Of a stretch of 64,000 bases of DNA, positions 30,679 to 39,545 are shown one piece after another. Source of the stretch: Burkholderiales bacterium. Lineage in GTDB: Bacteria; Pseudomonadota; Gammaproteobacteria; Burkholderiales; Burkholderiaceae_F. Below the pieces are notes generated by a model. It was given only the letters and a program-made list of their open reading frames with translations. It had not been told where the DNA came from and did not search any database. The DNA lies in NCBI GenBank assembly GCA_020248865.1, contig JADCGS010000012.1, forward strand, positions 86,885-150,884. The letters run 5' to 3'. The number at the start of each line of letters is the position of its first letter. The stretch's first letter is position 1. The position numbers were made by a program, and so were the translations under genes.

Positions 30679-32292
30679 GTGTTGGTGCTGCCCTACCAGA
30701 CCCGCCTGAACGCGCGCAACCTGCCGCTGGTCACGCTGACGCTCGTGTTGCTCAATGCGCTCGTCTACCTGGTCTTGCAATCCGGCGACCAGCGCCACTT
30801 CGAAAGCGCCGGCAAGCTGTACGCTGCGGCCAGCCTCGCGACCATAGAGGCGCCGCGCTACCAGGAGTGGCTGCGCCAGCGCGACGATCGTGCAGGGCTG
30901 GCGCGCCTTGCGGCGTTGCAGAAGCAGCCAGGGCAGCTGCTGCTGCTGATCGAATCGGACGCAGAGTTCGCCCGTGCGCTCCGCGCCGGTCGCGTGATCG
31001 TGCCCGGCGACCCGCAGTACGCCGGTTGGCGGGAAGCCAGGCGGCGCGTCGATAGCGAGCTCGACCGCTCATTCACGCGGAGCTTTGGACTCGTCGCCGA
31101 CGGCGGCTGGCTGCGCTACCTCAGCTACCAGTTCCTGCACGGCTCGCTCGGGCACCTCGTCGGCAACATGCTGGTGCTGCTGCTGGCTGGCCCGTTTGCC
31201 GAGGCCGCGCTGGGCCGGGCGCGCTTTCTTGGCGCCTACTTGGCGGCCGGCGTGGCCGGGGGTTTCGCCCACGTGATGCTCTCACCGAGCCTTCTGGTAG
31301 GAGCCTCGGCCGCGATAGCCGGCGCGATGGCGATGGTGGCGGTGCTGTACGGTACGCGACGCGTTCGGGTTTTCTACTGGCTGTTCGTCTATTTCGACAC
31401 GGCCAAGGTGCCAGCTCTGGCGTTGCTGCCGGTCTGGATGCTCAACGAACTGGTCCAGTGGGCAATCAGCGGCGGCAAATCGCAGGTGGCTTACTCGGCG
31501 CACCTGGGCGGTATCGTGGCTGGCGCCCTGCTCGCATGGCTGCTTCAGCCGCGCGACCGCGCCAGGATCGATCGTCTGGTGGCCGCGGAGTTTGCTGAAG
31601 ACGACCGCACCGAGCGTCGATCCAACCTGCTGCGACAGGCACAAGAAGCGGCAGCCCGACTGGACACACGCCGCGCCGCGCGCCTCTATGGCGAATTGGC
31701 CGATCAGCATCCCGACAATCCCGAGTACCTGATTGCCTACCTCAACACGGCGCTGCTGTCGCCCGACGGCGAGTTGCTGTCCGATGCGGCGCTGCGGGTG
31801 CTCTGGTTTCGCGGCAAGCGCATCAGCGAGGCCTTGCGCAAGGCGTTCCTGCAGATCGCGCAGCCGCGCCTGCTGAGCCTGCTGCCGGTGGACGAGCAAC
31901 TGCGCCTGTCGCGCCGGCTGGTGCGCGCGCGCGAGGACAGCGCTTCGCTGCGCGTGCTGGACGGCATTCTGGGAGATGCCAACCTGCGTACCCTGTACGC
32001 ACGCCAGATCGCCGACTGCTTACTGGCCTTGTACACCACCTACAGCCGGCACGGGCTGCGCCAACAGGCCGATGCGGTGCGGTCCCGCCTGAAGACCTAC
32101 TTCCCCTCGGCCAACGAAATCGGCGGCATCGCCCCCAGCAGCGTCCCGCCTGCGACCATTCGGGGCGCCCACCTTGGCGGCACACCATCAACCTTGCGCG
32201 GCACGACCACGCTCGGACGCAGCAGCAAGCTGCGCGGGACGGACACGCTCCACATCGATCTTTCCGACACCCGCACCCGCATCAACCAGTAG
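30679..32292 (+). CDS. Rhomboid-family intramembrane protease with a long C-terminal repeat domain
   Basis: 537 residues from GTG at 30679 (GGGAG upstream). The rhomboid core lies at about 10-310: a first helix, an inserted soluble loop of about 90 residues, then FLHGSLGHLVGNMLVLLLAG, the catalytic Ser in VGASAAIAGAM and the His of YSAHLGGIVAGALL. A helical TPR-like region follows (ARLYGELADQHPDNPEYLIAYLN), and the last 50 residues repeat Thr/Arg/Gly (TIRGAHLGG, TLRGTTTLG, KLRGTDTLH). It would cleave membrane proteins within the bilayer; targets unknown. It converges with the next gene, 28 bp apart. Confidence 0.85.
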   Translation: MLVLPYQTRLNARNLPLVTLTLVLLNALVYLVLQSGDQRHFESAGKLYAAASLATIEAPRYQEWLRQRDDRAGLARLAALQKQPGQLLLLIESDAEFARALRAGRVIVPGDPQYAGWREARRRVDSELDRSFTRSFGLVADGGWLRYLSYQFLHGSLGHLVGNMLVLLLAGPFAEAALGRARFLGAYLAAGVAGGFAHVMLSPSLLVGASAAIAGAMAMVAVLYGTRRVRVFYWLFVYFDTAKVPALALLPVWMLNELVQWAISGGKSQVAYSAHLGGIVAGALLAWLLQPRDRARIDRLVAAEFAEDDRTERRSNLLRQAQEAAARLDTRRAARLYGELADQHPDNPEYLIAYLNTALLSPDGELLSDAALRVLWFRGKRISEALRKAFLQIAQPRLLSLLPVDEQLRLSRRLVRAREDSASLRVLDGILGDANLRTLYARQIADCLLALYTTYSRHGLRQQADAVRSRLKTYFPSANEIGGIAPSSVPPATIRGAHLGGTPSTLRGTTTLGRSSKLRGTDTLHIDLSDTRTRINQ

Positions 32293-32320
32293 CGCAAGCT
32301 GTGCGGCGCCGGCGGGGCGA

Positions 32321-33694
32321 TCAGCGCGCCAACTGGTCCAGCCGGCCGAGCATCCGCTGCGCTTCGGCTGCAGCGACGTGTGTCGGGTGCTGTTCTACTA
32401 GGTGCTGGAGGATGCGGCGCGCCTGCGGCACCGCCGCGCCACCCGCTTGCAGCATCAGTTGGGCGCCGATGAGGTAGGCCCGCGGCACGTCCGGATGGCC
32501 GCGAAAGCGCTTGTCGAAGCCCTTGATGAGCTGCGTGGCCAGCGGCGCGCGGCCGGCGGCCAGCGCCGCCCGCGCCAGCGGCACGATGTGCTCCACCGTG
32601 CGCGGTCGCCAGTCGACGCTGCGTGCCAGGGCCTCCTCGGCTAGGGCAATCGACTCGCGCTCGTTGCCGGTCTTCATCAAGAGGTCGAGGTACTTGTTGG
32701 TGTGGTCCTCTATCCTCGGCAGGTAGTTCTCGGCCAGCAGCAGCTTGTGCAGGCGCGCGTGCAGGGACAGGTCCTGCGGCCGTTCGCGCAGGTCCTCGGC
32801 GAGCACATCAATGGCCTCCTTGACCTCGCCCGAGGACACCATGCGGGCAATCAGCGCGTCGCGCGCCCGTGCCTTCACGTCCACCTTGCGCAACGACGTG
32901 GCGCGCGTCTCACCCGGGCCGACCACCGTGATCTCCAGCGAATCAGCGTACTGGTACATCGCGTAGCCGATCAACGCGCAGATGACGTAGCTGAAGTACC
33001 AGAAGGCCGCCGCCATGAAGAACAGCAGCGCGAACACGCCGGCGCCGATCTTGGCTATCTGTCCGGCCGGCGCCGCCAGTAGCGCGCCGCTCAGGCCGCC
33101 GGCGGCTCCCACCGCCAGCACGCCGTAGCTGCGGCAAAGATCGGCGAAGAACACGAAGACGCATAACACGAGGTACGCCCTGCCGATGCGGCTCATCGTC
33201 GTGATCAGGCCGCCTGGGCTGACCGACTGGCGCAGTCCGCCGGTCATGACGAGTCGCATCACCGCCGCCGGCATCGCCAAGCCAAACAGCAGCGCCCACG
33301 TGACACCCACCATGAACTCGCTGCCGCCGGTGATCATCGCCACCCCGACCATTACCAACACGAACAGCCCGTTGATCGCCACGTACTTGATGGGCCGGGC
33401 GATGTCGTTGCCCTCCTGGAGCCGCGGATAGCTGTCGGGGTCGAGGAAACCCAGCGACGAGCGATCGATGATGGTGAAGCCGTACTGCAAGCCGTAGATA
33501 AACACGCCCAGCAGGATGGCAATCATCAGCAAGAACCCGCCGAAGCCCAGAGCGAGCGCCAAGGGCGACATCAGCGCCAGCGCGCAAAGCGCGCCGATAC
33601 GAGCGAGCACCGATCGCCTCAATGGCAACGCAAAGATGCGCGGCATGCGCTGCCAGAAGGGCGTGACCGGGGAGCCAGCCGACCATTCGGTCAC
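32321..33694 (-). CDS. Multi-pass membrane protein with a C-terminal tetratricopeptide-like region
   Basis: 457 residues from GTG at 33694; an ATG at 33646 is an alternative. About seven hydrophobic segments fill residues 30-255 (for example LALGFGGFLLMIAILLGVFI and FALLFFMAAAFWYFSYVICAL). Residues 275-457 are soluble and helical with repeats like EAIDVLAEDLRERPQDLSLHARLHKLL and ARRILQHLVEQHPTHVAAAEAQRML. I do not recognise a named family. Its design, membrane part plus TPR-like tail, mirrors the convergent rhomboid gene, so the two may work at the same membrane site. Confidence 0.8.
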   Translation of the reverse strand: MTEWSAGSPVTPFWQRMPRIFALPLRRSVLARIGALCALALMSPLALALGFGGFLLMIAILLGVFIYGLQYGFTIIDRSSLGFLDPDSYPRLQEGNDIARPIKYVAINGLFVLVMVGVAMITGGSEFMVGVTWALLFGLAMPAAVMRLVMTGGLRQSVSPGGLITTMSRIGRAYLVLCVFVFFADLCRSYGVLAVGAAGGLSGALLAAPAGQIAKIGAGVFALLFFMAAAFWYFSYVICALIGYAMYQYADSLEITVVGPGETRATSLRKVDVKARARDALIARMVSSGEVKEAIDVLAEDLRERPQDLSLHARLHKLLLAENYLPRIEDHTNKYLDLLMKTGNERESIALAEEALARSVDWRPRTVEHIVPLARAALAAGRAPLATQLIKGFDKRFRGHPDVPRAYLIGAQLMLQAGGAAVPQARRILQHLVEQHPTHVAAAEAQRMLGRLDQLAR

Positions 33695-33826
33695 GGGGAC
33701 ACACTCAGTGATCAGAGACTGTTTCAGATCGTAATCGGGGCATTGCAGTCTTCAATGACGAAAAGCACCCGAATCAAGCCGCAGGGCGTCGCACTGGCGC
33801 AGCGGGCTGCCCGGCTGCCGCGCCAT

Positions 33827-34654
33827 CTAAAGCTTCTCCGTCTCGCCGCTCCTCGGCTGCCACTTCATGAGGCGGCGCTCGGCCCGTCCCACGGCCCAGT
33901 CCAGCGCCAGGGCGAAGGCCGTAAGCACCAGGATGCCGGCCATCACGGTGTTGATGTCGAACATGCCCTCGGCCTGAAGAATCAGGTAGCCGACGCCCCG
34001 CGCCGAACCGAGATACTCCCCCACCACCGCACCGACGAACGCCAGGCCTACCGACGTGTGGAGCGAGGAGAACACCCAGCTCATCGCGCTTGGCAGGTAC
34101 ACGTAGCGCAGCAGTTGCCGCTGGCTGGCACCCAGCATGCGCGCGTTGGCCAGCACCGTCGGACTGACCTCCTTGACACCCTGGTAGACGTTGAAGAAGA
34201 CGATGAAGAACACCAGCGTGAAGCCCAGCGCCACCTTGGAGGCGATGCCGAGCCCGAACCAGACGGCAAAAATGGGCGCCAGGATCACCCGCGGCATCGA
34301 GTTGGCCGCCTTGATGTAAGGGTCGAGGATGGCCGCGGCCACCGGCGACAGCGCCAGCCACATGCCGACCGCCAGGCCGGCCACCGTGCCGATCACGAAC
34401 GCCAGCACGGTCTCCACCAGCGTCACCCACAGATGGCCGTAGATGTCGCGGTCGGTGATGAACCACTCCCAGATGCGCGCCAGGATCTGGACCGGCTCGC
34501 CGAAGAAGAAGGCAGCCTGCCGGTCGTTGTCGAAGAACATCGGCGGGATGAGCCCCGGCTTGGTCATCACGTGCCAGAACGCAAAAACGGCCAGCAGGAC
34601 GCCCACCTGCCAGAACCGGATGTTGCGCGCGTTGGGCCTGATTGCCGACCACAT
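33827..34654 (-). CDS. ABC transporter permease, SsuC/TauC type
   Basis: 275 residues, about six membrane segments. The coupling segment is EVSPTVLANARMLGASQRQLLRYVYLP, and VGAVVGEYLGSARGVGYLIL is typical of the nitrate/sulfonate/taurine/thiamine-precursor importers. An inserted periplasmic loop of about 30 residues follows the first helix (PPMFFDNDRQAAFFFGEP). It is the last gene of a binding protein-ATPase-permease operon, 13 bp after the ATPase gene. Confidence 0.9.
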   Translation of the reverse strand: MWSAIRPNARNIRFWQVGVLLAVFAFWHVMTKPGLIPPMFFDNDRQAAFFFGEPVQILARIWEWFITDRDIYGHLWVTLVETVLAFVIGTVAGLAVGMWLALSPVAAAILDPYIKAANSMPRVILAPIFAVWFGLGIASKVALGFTLVFFIVFFNVYQGVKEVSPTVLANARMLGASQRQLLRYVYLPSAMSWVFSSLHTSVGLAFVGAVVGEYLGSARGVGYLILQAEGMFDINTVMAGILVLTAFALALDWAVGRAERRLMKWQPRSGETEKL

Positions 34655-34667
34655 GTTTCGCCCCCGC

Positions 34668-35477
34668 CTAGGCCGCCCGCTTCTGCTGCTCGTAGCCCTT
34701 GAGCACTTCCTCGCGCAGGACGTCCCAGATGGCCTTGTGCAGGTCGATGAAGCGCGGCGTCACGCGCACCTCGGCCACGTCGCGCGGCCGGACCAGATCG
34801 ATGGCGAACTCGCCGATCGGCCGCGCCGCCGGGCCGGCCGACAGCACCACCACCCGATCGCTCATCGCGATCGCCTCGTCCAGGTCATGCGTGATGAACA
34901 GCACCGCCTTGCGCTTGGCGGCCCACAGCTCGAGCACCTCGTTCTCCATCAGCTGGCGCGTCTGGATGTCCAGGGCCGAAAACGGCTCGTCCATCAGAAT
35001 GATGTCGGGGTCGAGCACCAGCGTCTGCGCCAGCGCGGTGCGCTTGCGCATGCCGCCCGACAACTGGTGCGGGTAGCGATCGCCGAAGCCGCCCAGTCCC
35101 ACCCGCTTGAGCCAGTCCTCACCGCAGCGCTGCGCCTGCCCGGCCGGCATGCCGCGGAACTCCAGCCCGGCGGTGACGTTCTGCAGCGCCGTGCGCCAGG
35201 GCATCAGCGCCTCGGTCTGGAACATGTAGCCGGCACGGGCATTGATGCCGGTCAGCGGCTGGCCGAACACCTGAACGCTGCCGGCCGAAGGCTCCAACAG
35301 CCCGGCGGCCACGTTCAGCAGCGTGCTCTTGCCGCAACCCGTGGGACCGACCACGCTGACGAATTCGCCCGCGGCGATGTCGAGCGACACATCGCGCACC
35401 GCGGTGTAGCGCTGGCTGCGGTCGTCACGCGAAACGAACGTGCAGGTGATGCCCCGCAAGGAAAGAGCCGCTGTCAT
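34668..35477 (-). CDS. ABC transporter ATP-binding protein, SsuB/TauB type
   Basis: 269 residues from ATG at 35475-35477. Walker A is GPTGCGKST, the signature LSGGMRKRTALAQTL, Walker B IILMDEPFSALD, H loop LFITHDLDEA. It energises the permease encoded next. The signature reads LSGGMRKR rather than LSGGMRQR, a small and common variation. Confidence 0.92.
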   Translation of the reverse strand: MTAALSLRGITCTFVSRDDRSQRYTAVRDVSLDIAAGEFVSVVGPTGCGKSTLLNVAAGLLEPSAGSVQVFGQPLTGINARAGYMFQTEALMPWRTALQNVTAGLEFRGMPAGQAQRCGEDWLKRVGLGGFGDRYPHQLSGGMRKRTALAQTLVLDPDIILMDEPFSALDIQTRQLMENEVLELWAAKRKAVLFITHDLDEAIAMSDRVVVLSAGPAARPIGEFAIDLVRPRDVAEVRVTPRFIDLHKAIWDVLREEVLKGYEQQKRAA

Positions 35478-35592
35478 GGGTCGCGAGCATAGCGGCTGCA
35501 CGGGCACCGGCAGACGGCGGCCGTGCCGCGCAGACCACGGCCGTCCGTTTGAAACAGGGCGGCCGTGGCGGTGCGCGCGGCAGTCGCGCCGC

Positions 35593-36636
35593 TCAGCCCT
35601 TCGGATACCGGGCGTTGGCCCGGCGCGCAAACTCGTTGGTGAAATTAGCCTTCAGATCCAGCTTGGCCTTCTGCATCGACTCGTCGACGCTGGCCAGCGC
35701 GCGCAGCGCGGTGACCGATCCGGCCTCCGGGAACAGCCCGTCGGGCGACAGCGCCCCCTTGGCCTTTAGGAAGGCGTCGATGTAGATGGCGCGGTCGCCC
35801 AGCAGATAGGACTCGGGCACCACCTTGAGGATGTCGCCGGGGCCGGCCTGCTGGATCCACTTGTTGGCGCGCACGATGGCGTTGGTCAGGGCCTGCGCAA
35901 CGTTGGGGTTCTTCTGCAGGAATGGCTCGGGCGCATACAGGCAGCCGGCCGGCATCGGCCCGCCGAACACGCGCTCGGCCTCTGCGAGGTCACGCGTGTC
36001 GGACACGACCCGGATGTCGCCGGCGCGCTGCAGGATCGTGATCACCGGGTCGAGATTGGAAATGGCGTCGATCTGGCCGGCACGCAGCGCAGCCACGGCG
36101 CCCTGCGCGGCGCCCACGCCGATCACCGAGACCTCGGTGGGCTTCAGGCCGGCCTTGGCGAGCACGTAGTTCAGCATGATGTTGGTCGACGATCCCGGCG
36201 CCGTGACGCCGATCTTCTTGCCCTTGAGGTCGGCCACCGTCTTGAAGCTGGGCATCGTCCGGGTCGACACCGCCAGCACAATCTGCGGCGCCCGGCCCTG
36301 CAGCACGAAGGCGCGCATCGGCTGGCCCTTGGCCTGCATGTTGAGCGTGTGCTCGAAGGCGCCGCTCACCACGTCGGCGCTGCCGCCGACCACCGCCTGC
36401 AGGGCGCGCGCCCCGCCCGCAAAGTCGACGATGTCCACGTCCAGGCCCTCGGCCTGGAAGTACTTCATCTGCTCGGCGATCGACAGCGGCAGGTAGTACA
36501 GGAGGTTCTTGCCGCCCACCGCAATCGTGATCTTGCGGCGCTCGAGCGCCTGGGCGAGCAGGGCGGGGGCGGTGGCGGCAAGGCCGGCCAGGGCGCCGGC
36601 CTGGAGCAGGACGCGGCGCTGCAGCGATGATCTCAT
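35593..36636 (-). CDS. ABC transporter substrate-binding protein, NMT1/SsuA type
   Basis: 347 residues from ATG at 36634-36636 with AGGAGA before it. The signal has a twin-arginine-like QRRVLLQAGALAGLAATAP, cleaved near LLAQA. The fold of SsuA/THI5-like proteins follows: KITIAVGGKNLLYYLPLSIA, VDIVDFAGGARALQAVVGGSADVV, LKGKKIGVTAPGSSTNIML. Ligand cannot be read from sequence; sulfonates, taurine, aromatic acids or pyrimidine precursors are all used by this family. It heads the three-gene importer operon, close to aromatic-catabolism-like genes. Confidence 0.88.
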   Translation of the reverse strand: MRSSLQRRVLLQAGALAGLAATAPALLAQALERRKITIAVGGKNLLYYLPLSIAEQMKYFQAEGLDVDIVDFAGGARALQAVVGGSADVVSGAFEHTLNMQAKGQPMRAFVLQGRAPQIVLAVSTRTMPSFKTVADLKGKKIGVTAPGSSTNIMLNYVLAKAGLKPTEVSVIGVGAAQGAVAALRAGQIDAISNLDPVITILQRAGDIRVVSDTRDLAEAERVFGGPMPAGCLYAPEPFLQKNPNVAQALTNAIVRANKWIQQAGPGDILKVVPESYLLGDRAIYIDAFLKAKGALSPDGLFPEAGSVTALRALASVDESMQKAKLDLKANFTNEFARRANARYPKG

Positions 36637-36970
36637 CGGGGTCTCCTGTTGTTGTGTTGGAACGGCGCGGCGGCCCGAAGCCTTCGGCCTCGCCGCCGCC
36701 GCGGCGACGACTATATCCGTGCCGGCTAGCCCGGATGTTTCATCAGGGCCGCGGGACTTGCGCGGATGCCCCGCGAGCCGGACTACGCGACGGGGACGCA
36801 GCCGATGCCCGTAGGCATCGGCGAACGCTCGAGCGATATGGCCGCGCGGGCGCCGCACAAACCCGCGTAGCCCCGGCCGTCCAGAGTGGCCTGGGCCAGG
36901 TGCAGGCTGCCGCCGCAGCTTACGCAGGCAGATGGTGGATGCTCGGGGGTGACCTCGTGAACCATACGGG
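36637..36970. other. 334-bp spacer with a dispersed repeat
   Basis: Between the isomerase gene and the importer operon. It contains the importer's presumed promoter near 36637-36720 and a full repeat copy at 36726-36878; nothing else was recognised. Confidence 0.6.
36726..36878 (+). repeat. Dispersed ~150-bp repeat, copy 2
   Basis: Starts CTAGCCCGGATGTTTCATCA and runs through CAGCCGATGCCCGTAGGCAT, then GGCCGCGCGGGCGCCGC, ending near CGTAGCCCCGGCC. It matches the copy at the right window end almost base for base over the first 22 bases and the core. Confidence 0.75.
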
Positions 36971-37612
36971 CTAGGCGAAGTCAGGCTGCCTTTCCGGCCG
37001 CGCCGACTCGAAGGACGGTACCTGCATGCAGGCGTCGAAGATGCGCATGACCTGGGGCACGTGGTCGAGCCGGCAGGAAAAGCGCCGTGCGTTGAAAATC
37101 TGCGGCACCAGCAGCACGTCGGCCAGCGTGACTTCGTCACCGAGCACGAAGCGGCCGCTGCGGCCAAAGGCCGCCAGTTGCGCCTCGAGCTGCGCCAGCC
37201 CCTGCTCGACCCAGTGGCGGTACCAGCCGTCCTTCTGCTCCTCGCTCAGGCCCAGGTCCTGCTTCAGGTAGCGCAGCACGCGCAGGTTGTTCAGCGGATG
37301 GATCTCGCAGGCCACCGACAGCGCCATCGCACGCACGTAGGCCCGGGCCTCGGGCTCGTGCGGCAGCAGCGGCGGCGCCGGAAAGGTCTCTTCGAGATAC
37401 TCGATGATCGCCAGCGACTGCGTGAGCCGCCGGCCCTCGTGCTCCAGCACCGGCACCAGCTCCGCCGGGTTGAGCGCGCGAAACGCCAGGTCGAACTGCT
37501 CGCCCTTGACCAGCGACAGCGGCACGTACTCATAGTCGAGCCCCTTGAGCGCCAGCGCGATGCGCACGCGATAAGACGCGGACGACCGGGCAGCGTTGTG
37601 CAATCTCATCAT
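36971..37612 (-). CDS. Zeta-class glutathione transferase: maleylpyruvate / maleylacetoacetate isomerase
   Basis: 213 residues from ATG at 37610-37612 (a second ATG follows). The zeta-GST active site is RSSASYRVRIAL near residue 9, followed by ALNPAELVPVLEHEG and the glutathione site LTQSLAIIEYLEE. The C-terminal half has ACEIHPLNNLRVLRYL and TLADVLLVPQ. It isomerises the cis double bond of maleylpyruvate (gentisate route) or maleylacetoacetate (tyrosine route) using glutathione. It starts 5 bp after the dctM stop, and a fumarylpyruvate hydrolase-like gene heads the same cluster, which favours the gentisate route. Confidence 0.87.
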   Translation of the reverse strand: MMRLHNAARSSASYRVRIALALKGLDYEYVPLSLVKGEQFDLAFRALNPAELVPVLEHEGRRLTQSLAIIEYLEETFPAPPLLPHEPEARAYVRAMALSVACEIHPLNNLRVLRYLKQDLGLSEEQKDGWYRHWVEQGLAQLEAQLAAFGRSGRFVLGDEVTLADVLLVPQIFNARRFSCRLDHVPQVMRIFDACMQVPSFESARPERQPDFA

Positions 37613-37617
37613 GGCAA

Positions 37618-38943
37618 TCACCCCACGAACTGGACCAGCCACAGCGACAGCATCGGAAACAGCAGCAGCAGCGTGGTGCGCACCGCGTCCGAGGCCAGGA
37701 AGATGAACACGAAACGATACGTGCGCGCCATCGGCACGTCGCGCGCCAGGCCGTTGACTACGTAGACGTTGAGCCCCACCGGCGGCGCGATCAGGCCGAT
37801 GTTGACCACGCACAGCACGAGGATGCCGAACCAGATCGCCTTGGACTCCGGCGGCAGGCCGTACAGGTCGAGCGCCATGACGGTCGGGAAGATTACCGGC
37901 AGCGTCAGCAGCAGCATCGACAGCTCGTCCATCACGCCGCCGAGGATGATGTAGAAGACGAGGATCGCTGCCAGCACCAGCAGCGGCGGCAGGTCCAGGT
38001 GCCCGACAAAGTCGGCCACGCGCGCCGGCATCTGCGACAGCGCCAGGGCCGAGTTCAGCATGTCGGCGCCGACGAAGATCATGAAGATCATCGCCGTCGT
38101 CTCGGCAGTGGCCAGCAGCGCGCGCTGGATGCCCGGCCACTTCAGTTCGCCCGACAGCAGACCGACCAGCAGCGTCAGCACCGCGCCGACGGCGGCCGCC
38201 TCGGTGGCCGTGAACACGCCGCCGTAGATGCCGCCGAACACCAGCCCGAAGATCAGCACCACCGGCCAGACGCGCCCGAGGGTGCGCAGCCGCTCACCCC
38301 AGGACTGGCGCGGCTCGGCCGGCCCGGCGGCGGGCCGCAAGCGGCAGAAGACGGCGATGGCAATGCAGTAACCGGCCGCCGCGAGCAGCCCGGGCAGCAG
38401 CGCGGCGGCGAACAGCTTGGCGATGTTCTGCTCGGCGATGATGGCGTACACCACCAGCACCACCGATGGCGGGATCAGGATGCCGAGCGTGCCGCCGGCG
38501 GCCAGCGTGGCGGTCGCCAGGCCGCCGTCATAGCCGTAGCGCTTCATCTGCGGCAGCGCCACGTTGGCGATGGTGGCCGCGGTGGCCACCGACGAGCCGC
38601 ACACCGCGCCGAAGGCGGCGCAGGCCAGCACGCTCGCCTGCGCCAGCCCGCCGCGCCAGTGGCCAACGAAGGCGGCGGCAGCGCGGAACAGCGCCGCCGA
38701 CAGGCCACCCTGCGTGGCCAACTGCCCCATCAGGATGAACAGCGGAATCACGCTGAGGTCGTACAGCGTGAAGCGCGCAAAGGCCAGGCCCTTCAGGTAG
38801 GCCAGCAGCGCCGTGGGCGTCGACAGCAGCAGGTAGCCCACCACGCCGGGCACGAACATCGACACCCAGATCGGCACGCGCAATGCCATCAGCGCCAGCA
38901 TCAGCGCCAGCAGCGCAAACGGCAGCCATGCGGTCAAGCTCAC
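37618..38943 (-). CDS. dctM: TRAP transporter large permease (DctM type)
   Basis: 441 residues from a GTG overlapping the dctQ stop (GTGA). About twelve helices with the family segments SVIPLFILMGQLATQGGLS, ACAAFGAVCGSSVATAATIA, GGTLGILIPPSVVLVVYAI, and the C-terminal repeat INIGLIAPPVGLNVYVVN-like. It imports an organic acid with sodium, fed by DctP. The position between DctQ and an isomerase of aromatic-acid breakdown suggests an aromatic or ring-cleavage-derived acid. Confidence 0.93.
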   Translation of the reverse strand: MSLTAWLPFALLALMLALMALRVPIWVSMFVPGVVGYLLLSTPTALLAYLKGLAFARFTLYDLSVIPLFILMGQLATQGGLSAALFRAAAAFVGHWRGGLAQASVLACAAFGAVCGSSVATAATIANVALPQMKRYGYDGGLATATLAAGGTLGILIPPSVVLVVYAIIAEQNIAKLFAAALLPGLLAAAGYCIAIAVFCRLRPAAGPAEPRQSWGERLRTLGRVWPVVLIFGLVFGGIYGGVFTATEAAAVGAVLTLLVGLLSGELKWPGIQRALLATAETTAMIFMIFVGADMLNSALALSQMPARVADFVGHLDLPPLLVLAAILVFYIILGGVMDELSMLLLTLPVIFPTVMALDLYGLPPESKAIWFGILVLCVVNIGLIAPPVGLNVYVVNGLARDVPMARTYRFVFIFLASDAVRTTLLLLFPMLSLWLVQFVG

Positions 38944-39419
38944 CCGACGCCCTGCCCGTTCCAGTGCCGCCACGCGGTGTGCAGCGCCACCACGCCGGAC
39001 AGCGCCAGACCTGGCACCATCACCAAATAGGTGAGCCAGAACGGAAAACCGATCACCATCGTGGTCTCGCCGGACGCCTTCATGTCGAGCACCCCGACGC
39101 CGGCGCGCCACGCCAGCAGCAGCATCACGGCGGCCAGCAGCAGGCTGCCGGCCGCGTCGAGCCGACGGCGCGTGCGCGCGGCCGCCCCGGTGGTGAAGAA
39201 GTCGACCACGATGTGCGCGTTGCGCACCTGGCAGTAGGGCAGGAACAGGGCGATGGCCACCGCGCAGCCCACCTGCATCAGTTCGACGTCGCCGAGGATC
39301 GGCGTGCTGGCCAGCCAGCGACCGAGCACCGAGGCAATGGTCAGCAGCGCCGCGGCGAGCAGCACCAGTCCGCCGAGCACCGCGGCGAGCTTGCTGAGGA
39401 AGTCGAGTACTCGAAGCAT
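38940..39419 (-). CDS. dctQ: TRAP transporter small permease (DctQ type)
   Basis: 159 residues from ATG at 39417-39419, four hydrophobic helices. The DctQ signature lies in GDVELMQVGCAVAIALFLPYCQ and NAHIVVDFF. It pairs with DctM. Separated from dctP by a strong terminator, so dctQM transcription depends on read-through. Confidence 0.92.
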   Translation of the reverse strand: MLRVLDFLSKLAAVLGGLVLLAAALLTIASVLGRWLASTPILGDVELMQVGCAVAIALFLPYCQVRNAHIVVDFFTTGAAARTRRRLDAAGSLLLAAVMLLLAWRAGVGVLDMKASGETTMVIGFPFWLTYLVMVPGLALSGVVALHTAWRHWNGQGVG

Positions 39420-39469
39420 GGGCGGCAGGCCGGGACGGTGGGTGCGGCAGCGCCGCGGCAATCCATCAA

Positions 39470-39495
39470 GAAAAACGCCCCGCTTGCAGCGGGGC
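39470..39495 (-). terminator. Rho-independent terminator between dctP and dctQ
   Basis: Stem GCCCCGC / GCGGGGC with loop TTGCA, followed on the minus strand by GTTTTTCTT. It lies 51 bp after the dctP stop and should make more DctP than DctQM. Confidence 0.8.
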
Positions 39496-39545
39496 GCCGG
39501 CCGCGGTGCCCGGGCTCCGGGCGCGCGAATCTAGCCTAATTCGGC

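Noticed and set aside
30679..32292. The rhomboid gene as the sorting enzyme for the GlyGly-CTERM-like cytochrome protein
   Set aside because: Rhombosortases are short (about 200 residues); this is a 537-residue protein with a soluble repeat tail and lies 17 kb away. Not excluded, but unsupported.
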